From Bacteroidota bacterium (GTDB lineage Bacteria > Bacteroidota > Bacteroidia > B-17B0 > Aurantibacillaceae), in contig JACDED010000011.1 of assembly GCA_013816615.1 (NCBI GenBank), positions 1 through 58,969 on the forward strand: 58,969 bases of DNA. Reading direction: 5' to 3'. The notes under the pieces are model-generated. The model searched no databases, had not been told where the DNA came from, and was given only the letters and a program-made list of their open reading frames with translations. Below, piece by piece: positions 41,135-48,046 of the stretch (its first letter is position 1; each line of letters begins with the position of its first letter). The position numbers were made by a program, and so were the translations under genes.

Positions 41135-41211
41135 GCCACAGATTTCACGATTTACACAGATCAATTTAAATATAGAAATAAAAAATCTGTGATAACTGCG
41201 AAATCTGTGGT
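41135..41211. repeat. intergenic inverted repeat of the CCACAGATTT family
   Basis: The left arm is 41135-41162 (starts GCCACAGATTTCAC) and the right arm 41185-41211 (ends GCGAAATCTGTGG). They pair over much of their length, with AATCTGTG/CACAGATT as the core unit. It lies between the helicase gene and the tandem-repeat protein gene. A solo half copy lies at 10593-10612. Confidence 0.8.
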
Positions 41212-41224
41212 TAAAGATTTATAA

Positions 41225-41602
41225 TTAATTATTTCCTTTTACAATAAACCACCACAGTGCAACATAAACTGCTTCTGGTTTTGCGCCTTGTATAGCGCTG
41301 GTTACATCACTCATTTTAGCAATAGTACTGTTGCTTGAGTTACGGATATCATTTCCATCCACTTTTAATACTGAAGAATTGCTTGAATTACGAATGGTCT
41401 TTCCATCACTGTCAACATGACCCACAGAGCTGTTGCTTGAATTACGAATGGTTTTGCCATCACTATCAATATGTGCTACAGATGAATTGCTGGAATTACG
41501 AAGTGTTTTTCCATCGCTATCCATTTTATACTGTGCACATGCTACCGATGATACCAGCGTAAAAGCTGCAACGGCTAAAAATGATCTCATTGTTTTTTTC
41601 AT
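41225..41602 (-). CDS. Secreted protein with 18-residue tandem repeats
   Basis: This 125-residue exported protein has a signal peptide (about 1-23). Four tandem copies follow of a unit near D-S-D-G-K-T-I-R-N-S-S-N-S-S-V (28-45, 46-63, 64-81 and a shorter 82-97), one repeat being 18 residues or 54 bases. Asp, Gly, Ser and Asn spacing suggests a stack of beta turns that could bind Ca2+ or a surface, but this is inference. A final hydrophobic segment (V-Y-V-A-L-W-W-F-I-V) may anchor it in a membrane. No known domain. The DNA copies are also similar, so the number can vary. Confidence 0.8.
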   Translation of the reverse strand: MKKTMRSFLAVAAFTLVSSVACAQYKMDSDGKTLRNSSNSSVAHIDSDGKTIRNSSNSSVGHVDSDGKTIRNSSNSSVLKVDGNDIRNSSNSTIAKMSDVTSAIQGAKPEAVYVALWWFIVKGNN

Positions 41603-41660
41603 AGTTTAGTTTTAGATGCCTAAATCTAGCTAAAAGAAACAAGAGCTCAAAGCATATACT

Positions 41661-41805
41661 TTAAACCACATAGAAACATAGAATAACTAAATAAGGTTTT
41701 TAAAGGATCAGATTACATAGCATTTGTTTCATCTAAGATGAAACAAATGCTATGTTTTCTTTTACTATCAAGATTTAGAAAAGATCTATGTGTCTATGTG
41801 GTTAA
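41661..41805. repeat. intergenic inverted repeat of the CTATGTG family
   Basis: The left arm 41661-41681 (TTAAACCACATAGAAACATAG) pairs with the right arm 41786-41805 (CTATGTGTCTATGTGGTTAA). It encloses a second perfect hairpin at 41715-41755. The right arm recurs alone at 37052-37070. It fills nearly all of the 211-base gap between two minus-strand genes. Confidence 0.85.
41715..41755. repeat. perfect 19-bp hairpin nested in the CTATGTG element
   Basis: ACATAGCATTTGTTTCATC (41715-41733) and its exact reverse complement (41737-41755) are separated by only TAA. The perfect pairing with a 3-base loop can form a stable RNA stem or a DNA cruciform. Confidence 0.9.
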
Positions 41806-41813
41806 ATTTTTTA

Positions 41814-42437
41814 TTAACGTACAGTTACTTTTGGATTAACTCTTTCAATAATGTCAAAAACAAGTTGTTGTTTATTTAACGCCAGCACTTCTTCATCTTC
41901 TGCATTAGAAAGATTGCCAAGCTTAGAAACAATATTTGCTTGTGCGTATGCTTCTTCCCTCATTTCTTTAGCCATTCGAATACATTTTTCTGCTTCAGAA
42001 TTTAAGTTAAGCGCTAATGCAGTCGTTGTTTCATCATTTTTAATGATCTTCAACAACACGTTAATGTAGTTTCGGTTTTGATATAATTTTTGATATGTTT
42101 CTTTTGCCAATAATTCTGAGATCTCAATTTGTTTGATCACAAATTGTTTTTCAAAGAAAAGAGCTTCAACTGTTAACTCTTTTTTCTCATCGCCGCGTTT
42201 TGTTTTTGCGGCACTTTTAAATGCTTGTGCGGTAAGGTTTAGTTCTTTTGCTTGTGTTAGAAGAGCGTTAAGGCTTACAGCATCTGGCTTCATTGTATAG
42301 GTAACATTTACAATTTTGCTTTCGGTGCTGATCAGTGTTTTTCTAATCTGAGTAATTTGGTTGCCTGGTGTTTGGCCGTTTACCATTACCTGAATGATAA
42401 CCGCCAACAATGTTGGAAGGAAGAGATTTGTTTTCAT
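41814..42437 (-). CDS. Secreted helical protein of unknown function
   Basis: This 207-residue protein has a signal peptide (ending V-N-G-Q, about residue 22). The mature part is almost wholly alpha-helical with heptad-like leucines, probably a periplasmic coiled-coil bundle. There is no known domain. The gene stands alone: the 229 bases upstream (42438-42666) hold only a hairpin at their far end. Confidence 0.72.
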   Translation of the reverse strand: MKTNLFLPTLLAVIIQVMVNGQTPGNQITQIRKTLISTESKIVNVTYTMKPDAVSLNALLTQAKELNLTAQAFKSAAKTKRGDEKKELTVEALFFEKQFVIKQIEISELLAKETYQKLYQNRNYINVLLKIIKNDETTTALALNLNSEAEKCIRMAKEMREEAYAQANIVSKLGNLSNAEDEEVLALNKQQLVFDIIERVNPKVTVR

Positions 42438-42635
42438 AACGAATAAGGTTTAAGTGTGTGTAAGTTTTCATTTTTAATAAGAGTTTTAAATTTTTAAATA
42501 AGTGTTCGGATAAACTGTTTAGACGCTTTTTTTACCAGCCCCGCTATAGTAGAATAGATAAGGGTATCGGGTATGTTTAGGTTTAGAGTTACCTTCTTGT
42601 ACGTGACTAAAATTAAAAGGTTCTGTTTTAGATGG

Positions 42636-42671
42636 GATAGTTTTTGAACCGAAAACGGTTGATAAACTATC
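42636..42671 (-). terminator. hairpin at the end of the HhH gene
   Basis: GATAGTTT (42636-42643) pairs with AAACTATC (42664-42671). Inside, AACCG-AAAA-CGGTT forms a second stem. It overlaps the stop of the minus-strand gene. No T run follows, so termination is only possible. Confidence 0.45.
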
Positions 42672-42984
42672 TCTTTCTTTTTTTAGATGTTTTCAAAGGC
42701 TTTGGAGCATCCTGCCAGTTCCACCATTTTAGTTTTTCGGGATCCCTTTTCTGCAAAGGAGTTTCGGCGTAATACACTGCGCATTTAAAAACATATAATA
42801 AACAACGGTCTTGAGTAACACCAGCAAATTTATTTGAGGTTGAGTATAAAACTTCAGGATCTTTATTCTTTAATTCATTAATAGAAGTAATACCTATATT
42901 CCAAAGATCATTTGCAATAGAAATACCAACACCCGGAATTTGTTTTAATTCTTTGATCGATTCTTTATGCGACCTGTTTTTCAT
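42667..42984 (-). CDS. Helix-hairpin-helix protein, Cdd1 (pathogenicity locus) type
   Basis: This 105-residue protein has an HhH motif (L-K-Q-I-P-G-V-G-I-S-I-A-N-D-L-W) followed by N-E-L-K-N-K-D-P-E-V-L-Y and C-L-L-Y-V-F-K-C-A-V-Y-Y-A. This fits the Cdd1/pathogenicity-locus family. A basic C-terminal tail (S-K-K-R-K-R) adds nucleic-acid affinity. Its role is unknown; a DNA-related function is suggested by the HhH. It is 9 bases downstream of the cupin gene and probably cotranscribed. Confidence 0.82.
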   Translation of the reverse strand: MKNRSHKESIKELKQIPGVGISIANDLWNIGITSINELKNKDPEVLYSTSNKFAGVTQDRCLLYVFKCAVYYAETPLQKRDPEKLKWWNWQDAPKPLKTSKKRKR

Positions 42985-42993
42985 GTAACACTA

Positions 42994-43353
42994 TTAAAGC
43001 TTCGATAAATTATCCTTTGTAAATTCATTACGGGTATCGCCTGTGTTTAAAGTACCCGCGGGTTCAAACAACATTACCGAAACTTCATTTTCTGCTACAG
43101 GTTTGTGTTCTACTCCTTTAGGTACAATTAAAAATTCATTTGGTAATACTTCAACTGTTCTATCCCTGAATTCCATTTTAAACTTTCCGGCAATCACATA
43201 AAATAATTCATCTTCGTCATCATGTTTATGCCAGGTAAACTCACCTTTAAATTTTACAAGCTTTACGTGTTGTCCATTTAATTCTCCAACAATTCTTGGA
43301 TTCCAATGATCGGAAAACAAAGAAAGTTTATCGTTTATATTTATCTTTTCCAT
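42994..43353 (-). CDS. Cupin-domain protein
   Basis: This 119-residue single-domain cupin has metal-binding His and Glu in W-H-K-H-D-D-E-D-E and a second-motif His in P-K-G-V-E-H-K-P-V. A V-I-A-G-K-F-K-M-E-F strand and F-L-I-V-P-K-G complete the barrel. Such small cupins may bind Fe2+ or Zn2+ and act as isomerases, dioxygenases or sensors. No substrate can be inferred. It is probably cotranscribed with the HhH gene. Confidence 0.88.
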   Translation of the reverse strand: MEKININDKLSLFSDHWNPRIVGELNGQHVKLVKFKGEFTWHKHDDEDELFYVIAGKFKMEFRDRTVEVLPNEFLIVPKGVEHKPVAENEVSVMLFEPAGTLNTGDTRNEFTKDNLSKL

Positions 43354-43486
43354 ATTATACAGAGGCTGTTTTCAAAGTAAAATTCATACCTATCGGTTCT
43401 TTACACTAATTTACATAAAGAAAACCCGGTTTTACCAACTGTTTATTATAAGTTGAAAAACAAGTAGAATTTATGTTAACCGGGAG

Positions 43487-43515
43487 TTTGTGAATGGGTT
43501 TTAGTATTATCTTTA
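43487..43515 (+). promoter_or_regulatory. promoter of the LemA operon
   Basis: TTTG (43487-43490), a 17-base spacer and TATCTTTA (43508-43515) match the Bacteroidota -33/-7 promoter well. It lies 17 bases before the ATG of the lemA gene. Confidence 0.6.
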
Positions 43516-43532
43516 CATAAAAATTATACATT

Positions 43533-44117
43533 ATGAGTAAAGGATTAATTGCAGTTTTAATTTTTGGAGTTATTGCTGTATTTGGAGGTGTTTGGGCCTG
43601 CAATAAAAAAAATGGTTTTGTAGGTTTGCGTGAAAATGGTAAAGCGCAATGGCAGCAGGTAGAAAGCCAGTATCAGCGTCGCGCGGACCTTGTTCCAAAT
43701 ATTGTTGCCACCGTAAAGGGAGAAGCTAACTTTGAAAAAAGTACTTTAGAAGGTGTTATAAATGCTCGTGCTAAGGCTACTGCGGTAAATATTAACCCTG
43801 AAAATTTAGATGAGGCATCTATTCAAAAATATAAAGCGGCGCAGGGTGAATTAAGCAGCGCGTTATCACGTTTATTAGTAGTAACGGAAAACTATCCAAA
43901 TTTAAAATCCAATGCTGCTTTTGCAGATCTGAGAATCACTTTAGAAGGTTGTGAAAACCGTATTGCTACAGAGCGAATGAAATATAATGATATGGCGCGT
44001 GATTTTAATAAGGAGATACAGTTCTTTCCCGGAAGCTTGATTGCAGGAAGTATGCAACCATTGCCATATTTTGAAGCTGAAGCCGGTGCGGAGAAAGCAC
44101 CTAAAGTAGAATTTTAA
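43533..44117 (+). CDS. LemA-family membrane protein
   Basis: This 194-residue protein has one N-terminal membrane segment (about 4-22), then a long helical domain with the LemA signature (Q-W-Q-Q-V-E-S-Q-Y-Q-R-R-A-D-L-V-P-N-I-V, Y-P-N-L-K-S, E-N-R-I-A-T-E-R-M-K-Y-N-D-M). LemA proteins are usually followed, as here, by TPM-domain genes (28-base gap). Their joint role is thought to be membrane stress or protein quality control, but it is not established. Confidence 0.93.
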   Translation: MSKGLIAVLIFGVIAVFGGVWACNKKNGFVGLRENGKAQWQQVESQYQRRADLVPNIVATVKGEANFEKSTLEGVINARAKATAVNINPENLDEASIQKYKAAQGELSSALSRLLVVTENYPNLKSNAAFADLRITLEGCENRIATERMKYNDMARDFNKEIQFFPGSLIAGSMQPLPYFEAEAGAEKAPKVEF

Positions 44118-44145
44118 TATATAATTCTAAATTCTTAAACCTAAT

Positions 44146-44580
44146 ATGCCAACAGCCCGTAATTTTTTTGATCAGACAGAACAACACATGTTGATCGAAG
44201 CTATCGCGCAAGCTGAATTGGAAACATCAGGCGAGATACGGTTGCATATTGAGAATTTTTGTTTTGGCAATGAGATCAAACGCTCAGAGAAAGTTTTTAC
44301 TAAATTAAACATGCACAAGACCAAAGAGCGTAATGGCGTTTTAATTTATATTGCAACTTTTAGCAAAAAGATAGCTGTTGTTGGGGATGAAGGAATTCAT
44401 CAAAAATTAGGAAATGAGTTCTGGCAAAAGCTTGTTAACGAATTAATAAAAGATTTTAGAGAAAATAGAAAAGCCCCGGCTTTGGCAAAATGTATTCTTG
44501 CATGTGGCGAGCAACTTGGCAAATTCTTTCCTATAAAAAGTGATGATGAAAATGAATTGACCAATACTATTTCATTTTAA
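44146..44580 (+). CDS. TPM-domain protein, cytoplasmic form
   Basis: This 144-residue single TPM (YgcG-type) domain has no signal peptide. It starts with E-L-E-T-S-G-E-I-R-L-H-I-E-N and shows the strand pattern N-G-V-L-I-Y-I-A and V-V-G-D-E-G-I-H. It is the second gene of the LemA operon and abuts the third with a 1-base gap. A peptidase or phosphatase-like role has been proposed for some TPM domains elsewhere; no catalytic residues are clear here. Confidence 0.88.
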   Translation: MPTARNFFDQTEQHMLIEAIAQAELETSGEIRLHIENFCFGNEIKRSEKVFTKLNMHKTKERNGVLIYIATFSKKIAVVGDEGIHQKLGNEFWQKLVNELIKDFRENRKAPALAKCILACGEQLGKFFPIKSDDENELTNTISF

Positions 44581-44581
44581 A

Positions 44582-45313
44582 ATGCGTAAAATTTTCGGGT
44601 TTATATTTATTGTACTTTTCGGTTTCCTTTCCGCTCAAATTGCTGAGCGCCCAAATCCACAAAGGCTTTACAATAATCTATCTTCTGAGTATCCTCAATT
44701 TTTAAATTCATCTGAAGCACAACAATTAGAAAATAAACTGGTTCAGTTCAGTAAAGAAACTTCTAATCAGATTTGTGTTGTGATCATCGACGATCTTAAC
44801 GGTTTTGATCCTGCCAGCTATGCTACAAAAATAATTAATGAGTGGGGCGTAGGCAAAAAAGGCGCTAATAATGGAATAGTTATTCTTTTAAAACCAAACA
44901 GTCACGACCTTTTTATTGCCCCTGGATACGGCCTTGAGGGTGCAATTCCTGACCTTGCCATCAAACGCATCCGCGAGAATGAAATGAACCCCTATTTAAA
45001 GAATGGTGAAAATTACACTGCTTTAGATAAGGGAACAACTGTTTTAATGCAGCTTGCTAAAGGCGAGATCAATGAAAAGGATTATTCCGGAAATTCAGGC
45101 GGTAGAAAAGTAAATCCGGGTTTGATAATTATTATAATTGTTATTGCTATTATTATTTTTAGAAAAGGCGGTGGCAGTGGCCGTACTTTTTCAAGCGGTG
45201 GCTCAACTTATTGGGGGGGCGGCGGCGGTTTTGGCGGCGGCGGCTCAGGTGGTGGTTTTGGAGGTTTTGGTGGCGGTAGTTCCGGCGGCGGCGGCTCAGG
45301 CGGTAAATGGTAG
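44582..45313 (+). CDS. TPM-domain protein with glycine-rich tail (YgcG-like)
   Basis: This 243-residue protein has a signal peptide (about 1-20) and a TPM domain (about 30-170; I-C-V-V-I-I-D-D-L and V-G-K-K-G-A-N-N-G-I-V-I-L). A single Ile-rich membrane helix follows (about 180-193), then a C-terminal tail of about 50 residues that is almost only Gly, Ser and Phe. This is the standard YgcG layout. It is the last gene of the lemA operon and faces the minus-strand gene at 45315 with a 1-base gap. Confidence 0.9.
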   Translation: MRKIFGFIFIVLFGFLSAQIAERPNPQRLYNNLSSEYPQFLNSSEAQQLENKLVQFSKETSNQICVVIIDDLNGFDPASYATKIINEWGVGKKGANNGIVILLKPNSHDLFIAPGYGLEGAIPDLAIKRIRENEMNPYLKNGENYTALDKGTTVLMQLAKGEINEKDYSGNSGGRKVNPGLIIIIIVIAIIIFRKGGGSGRTFSSGGSTYWGGGGGFGGGGSGGGFGGFGGGSSGGGGSGGKW

Positions 45314-45314
45314 C

Positions 45315-45794
45315 TTAATCGTTATTCTCTTCTTCTTCTTCTTCTTCTTCTTCAAAAAGATCATCGTTCTTATTCCATTCATCGGTAATACTATTCCAGA
45401 CTTTTTCCAGTTGCCCCTCTTTATCAGGTGTAGAAAAATACAAAGTGCTTAAAGCTGCATATTGTTTAGAATGTTTTCTTACCAATTCCATATTGGCAAT
45501 TGTTTCTTCAATTGTAATTTCTTCCTGTAAAATAATACTTTGCGTTGTTTCAAGAAGTAATTTACGTAAAGGATGTTCGAATTTTTTATCAATGTGTTTT
45601 AAAAGATTGATCAGTGTTTCTTCCGAAACAGCATCGCCACCGGCTATCTTGGCAATCTCATCAATTACAGCAAATACCGAATTAGGCGAAATGCTGATCG
45701 CTTCATCAATTAATTTAAGGCTATGAAGGTAATTTTCGAAAGGAAAACTATCTTCTATTTTATCTATAAATTCTAATTCTTTTAAGGCTTGCAT
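45315..45794 (-). CDS. Cytosolic helical protein with glutamate-rich tail
   Basis: This 159-residue protein starts at the ATG at 45794; a TTG-initiated extension to 45851 would overlap the preceding gene and is unlikely. The body is helical, and the last residues are a run of Glu encoded by a GAA/GAG trinucleotide tract (45327-45353). No domain is recognised. It is the last gene of the minus-strand group beginning at 47333. Confidence 0.7.
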   Translation of the reverse strand: MQALKELEFIDKIEDSFPFENYLHSLKLIDEAISISPNSVFAVIDEIAKIAGGDAVSEETLINLLKHIDKKFEHPLRKLLLETTQSIILQEEITIEETIANMELVRKHSKQYAALSTLYFSTPDKEGQLEKVWNSITDEWNKNDDLFEEEEEEEEENND

Positions 45795-45826
45795 TTTTAA
45801 GTAGGTAATTAATTTATGATTTTTAT

Positions 45827-46291
45827 TTATTTTTTTAGTTTGTTTTTCCAATACCCAATAATTATACGCCTGTCTTCCGGCATTACATAAGTTTTATATG
45901 TATCATTAGTTTTCGCTTCACTGATCATCAGGCCTTCTCCGTCTTTTTTGCCGAGAAAATATTTTGAAATATGTTTGTCGTTTTCTGTTACAATTACCGG
46001 GCCGGCGAACGTAGCTATTTTAAAATAAATATTACACAATACAAGATGTGCCATAATTGTTTTTGTACTATCGCTTAATGCAATAAATAGTTTGTTTGAG
46101 GCAGAAGTTCCTTTTTTAATAAGCTTTAATGCAGGTTGATCTTTAAACGTAAATGTAGCTTTTTGAGCATGTAAAATAGTAAATTGTGAATCGTTTAATT
46201 TTTTAATAAGAGACGATGTAGTGAATTGAGAAACACTTCTAAAAGAAAACAGGAGCAAAAGAATATATGTAAAGTAAAATTGCTTTGTCAT
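45827..46291 (-). CDS. Secreted protein of unknown function
   Basis: This 154-residue exported protein has a signal peptide (about 1-20, ending S-V-S-Q). The mature part is beta-rich. It starts in a TAATG overlap with the stop of the YwqK-like gene, so translation is coupled. No recognised motif. Confidence 0.72.
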   Translation of the reverse strand: MTKQFYFTYILLLLFSFRSVSQFTTSSLIKKLNDSQFTILHAQKATFTFKDQPALKLIKKGTSASNKLFIALSDSTKTIMAHLVLCNIYFKIATFAGPVIVTENDKHISKYFLGKKDGEGLMISEAKTNDTYKTYVMPEDRRIIIGYWKNKLKK

Positions 46292-46683
46292 TACTTATAT
46301 TTTTTTGTTTTTGTGAGTTTGCCTGTGCTGTCGTAGATCTTCCATTCTCCGATTTTCTCATTCTCTAAATATTTCCCTTCATCATATAACTTACCATTGG
46401 GATGGTATCTTTTCCAAGTGCTTTGTTTTTTTTCATCTTTAAAACTCCCGGTTTGCAGCAGCTCTCCGTTTTCACGGTACCATTTCCATGCCCCAACCAT
46501 TTTACCGTCTTTGTATTTACCAATGGCTTTTATATTTCCGTTTAATAAATAATATTTCCAGGTCCCTGTTTTTTTTCCATTTCCATATTTTCCTTCTATA
46601 GCTACAGATCCGTTTTTAAAATATTCTTTTATCAAACCATTCTTTAATTTATTCGCATCCGGTTTAGCTTTTATTGTTTTCAT
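46291..46683 (-). CDS. YwqK/MORN-repeat protein
   Basis: This 130-residue protein consists of about four tandem MORN-like repeats of about 22 residues with the pattern N-G-x-x-x-x-x-G-x-Y/F-x-x-G/E-K-x-x-x-x-W-K. Repeats of this kind are annotated as YwqK-type antitoxin domains. A toxin partner is not evident here, so a toxin-antitoxin role is unproven. There is no signal peptide. It lies 5 bases after a methyltransferase gene. Confidence 0.82.
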   Translation of the reverse strand: MKTIKAKPDANKLKNGLIKEYFKNGSVAIEGKYGNGKKTGTWKYYLLNGNIKAIGKYKDGKMVGAWKWYRENGELLQTGSFKDEKKQSTWKRYHPNGKLYDEGKYLENEKIGEWKIYDSTGKLTKTKKYK

Positions 46684-46688
46684 TTCAT

Positions 46689-47333
46689 TTATTTTTTAGA
46701 AATTATAGCTATCCAGAAATATTTTAAATTAATGAATTTTACATCTGTTGAAAGCTCTTTTATCGCCTCTTTAAAATAGCTTTCAGTAGGAAAATTCTTT
46801 AACACAAGATGGGAAGTTCCGTCGTCGAGTTTCCTGGTTTGAAATGTATTACCGAATTCATCTGTTTTGGTTATAGGATGATTACTGCCTTCTACAAAAT
46901 TATTATCCATTATTACAACTGTACCACCAGCCTCCATCATCGAAGAAAGAGCAGTAATAAAATTTGGAAGTTCCTGCTTTTTTATATGGCTCCAGATAAA
47001 TCCGGCAAAAATATTTTTGTGTTTTGTCTTTGATGGGTGATCAAAAATATCAAGCAGTTCAAATGTTACATTTTGCTTTGAATACTCTTTTTGTCTTGCA
47101 ATTTCAATAACTGCCTGGTTAATATCTGTTGCAAGAATAGTTTTTGCGGTAAGTGCCATTCTTTCTGTCCAGTAACCGGTACCACAGGCTATTTCAAATA
47201 CATCTTTATTATTAAATATTTCCTGTAAAATTTTTGAGGTCTCGGCTAGCTCTTCTTGTCTTTCGGGTTTAGAATAGATCTTCTCATATTCTTTTGCCCT
47301 GTCTTTATAATATTTTACAAGATCTGTATTCAT
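46689..47333 (-). CDS. Class I SAM-dependent methyltransferase
   Basis: This 214-residue protein has the SAM-binding motif I (V-F-E-I-A-C-G-T-G-Y-W-T), the acidic motif II strand (I-L-A-T-D-I-N) and a later V-V-I-M-D-N-N-F strand. It is a Rossmann-like class I methyltransferase of unknown substrate. It starts the group with YwqK-like and two unknown genes. Confidence 0.9.
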   Translation of the reverse strand: MNTDLVKYYKDRAKEYEKIYSKPERQEELAETSKILQEIFNNKDVFEIACGTGYWTERMALTAKTILATDINQAVIEIARQKEYSKQNVTFELLDIFDHPSKTKHKNIFAGFIWSHIKKQELPNFITALSSMMEAGGTVVIMDNNFVEGSNHPITKTDEFGNTFQTRKLDDGTSHLVLKNFPTESYFKEAIKELSTDVKFINLKYFWIAIISKK

Positions 47334-47353
47334 GTATTTAAAGTTACAAATTT

Positions 47354-47554
47354 TTATTCTTTTATATCTTTTATTTCCTCAGTTTCTTGTTTGTTCTCTT
47401 TTCCTTCTACAATTTCGGTCTTTATTGTATTGGTATCTTCTTTTTTTCTGTTTGATGTAATTGGAACGGCTCCGCCAATGCCTATGCCAAAAGAGGCTAA
47501 AACTATTAATAGCCCAATGCCAAACAGTTTAACTGTTTTTTTTAAACGATCCAT
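47354..47554 (-). CDS. Small single-pass membrane protein
   Basis: This 66-residue peptide has one membrane segment (about 9-30, I-G-L-L-I-V-L-A-S-F-G-I-G-I-G-G-A). It is followed by a short charged tail rich in Lys, Glu and Thr. It ends 20 bases before the methyltransferase start on the same strand. No family is recognised; the frame and hydrophobic pattern make it plausible. Confidence 0.55.
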   Translation of the reverse strand: MDRLKKTVKLFGIGLLIVLASFGIGIGGAVPITSNRKKEDTNTIKTEIVEGKENKQETEEIKDIKE

Positions 47555-47621
47555 TAAATAACAATATTTTAGCGCTTATCGCGCTGGTTAAAAACTCAAA
47601 TAATTAAATAGTAGGATAGAA

Positions 47622-48011
47622 TTATCCTTTGATGAAAAATCTACTGTGATCCTCAGTTTGATCCTGCGGCAATAATTTATTTTGAAAAAGTGATACGGCA
47701 GGTCGCCGTTCTTGTTTGGAAGAGTTGTGAAGCTGTATTTTTGTTAGCCTGTCGAATTCAAGAATAAATTCTTTAGAAATTGTAAATGTGGAATACCCAG
47801 ATGCATTGGTAAAAACACTTCTATAATGTACAGTGTTTTTTTTTGTTTTCGAAAGTGTTGAAATAACTACTTCCGTTTGTATAATCTTATTTTCTTTACT
47901 AAGAAAGTTTCCGGCAAAACCACTAAAAGAAAAAATGTTTAATAAAAATGCTAATAATATAAAACTTCTCGAAAGTTTAAAGTCTATAATTATATTTTTA
48001 TTCGTTTTCAT
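47622..48011 (-). CDS. Exported protein of unknown function
   Basis: This 129-residue protein has a hydrophobic N-terminal segment (about 16-33, a signal or anchor). The mature part is Ser/Thr/Lys-rich with no known motif. It lies between the small membrane protein gene and a lipoprotein gene, all on the minus strand, but the gaps make separate transcription possible. Confidence 0.6.
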   Translation of the reverse strand: MKTNKNIIIDFKLSRSFILLAFLLNIFSFSGFAGNFLSKENKIIQTEVVISTLSKTKKNTVHYRSVFTNASGYSTFTISKEFILEFDRLTKIQLHNSSKQERRPAVSLFQNKLLPQDQTEDHSRFFIKG

Positions 48012-48046
48012 TATGTAAAGATAAAGTCTTTAAAGAGACCTACGCG

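Noticed and set aside
41330-41520. Regular direct repeats, possible CRISPR array
   Set aside because: The period is exactly 54 bases, the copies are in frame and code for the 18-residue unit with no unrelated spacers. They are a protein repeat.
43425-43484. CCCGGTT ... AACCGGG inverted repeat before the lemA gene
   Set aside because: The arms are only 7 bases with a 46-base loop. It is too weak to call a regulatory structure or terminator.
45138-45452. Alanine/valine-rich open frame over the end of the TPM gene
   Set aside because: It is the +1 frame of the Gly-rich codons of the TPM gene and continues into the next gene in antisense. Its composition is an artefact of GGC/GGT repeats.
45795-45851. 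TTG-initiated N-terminal extension of the gene at 45315
   Set aside because: The first codons are the shifted reading of the preceding gene's end. The ATG at 45794 gives a clean start after that gene stops.
46291-46683. Toxin-antitoxin module from the YwqK-like gene
   Set aside because: No toxin-like gene is adjacent, and the neighbours are a methyltransferase and unknown secreted proteins. The antitoxin label rests only on repeat similarity.
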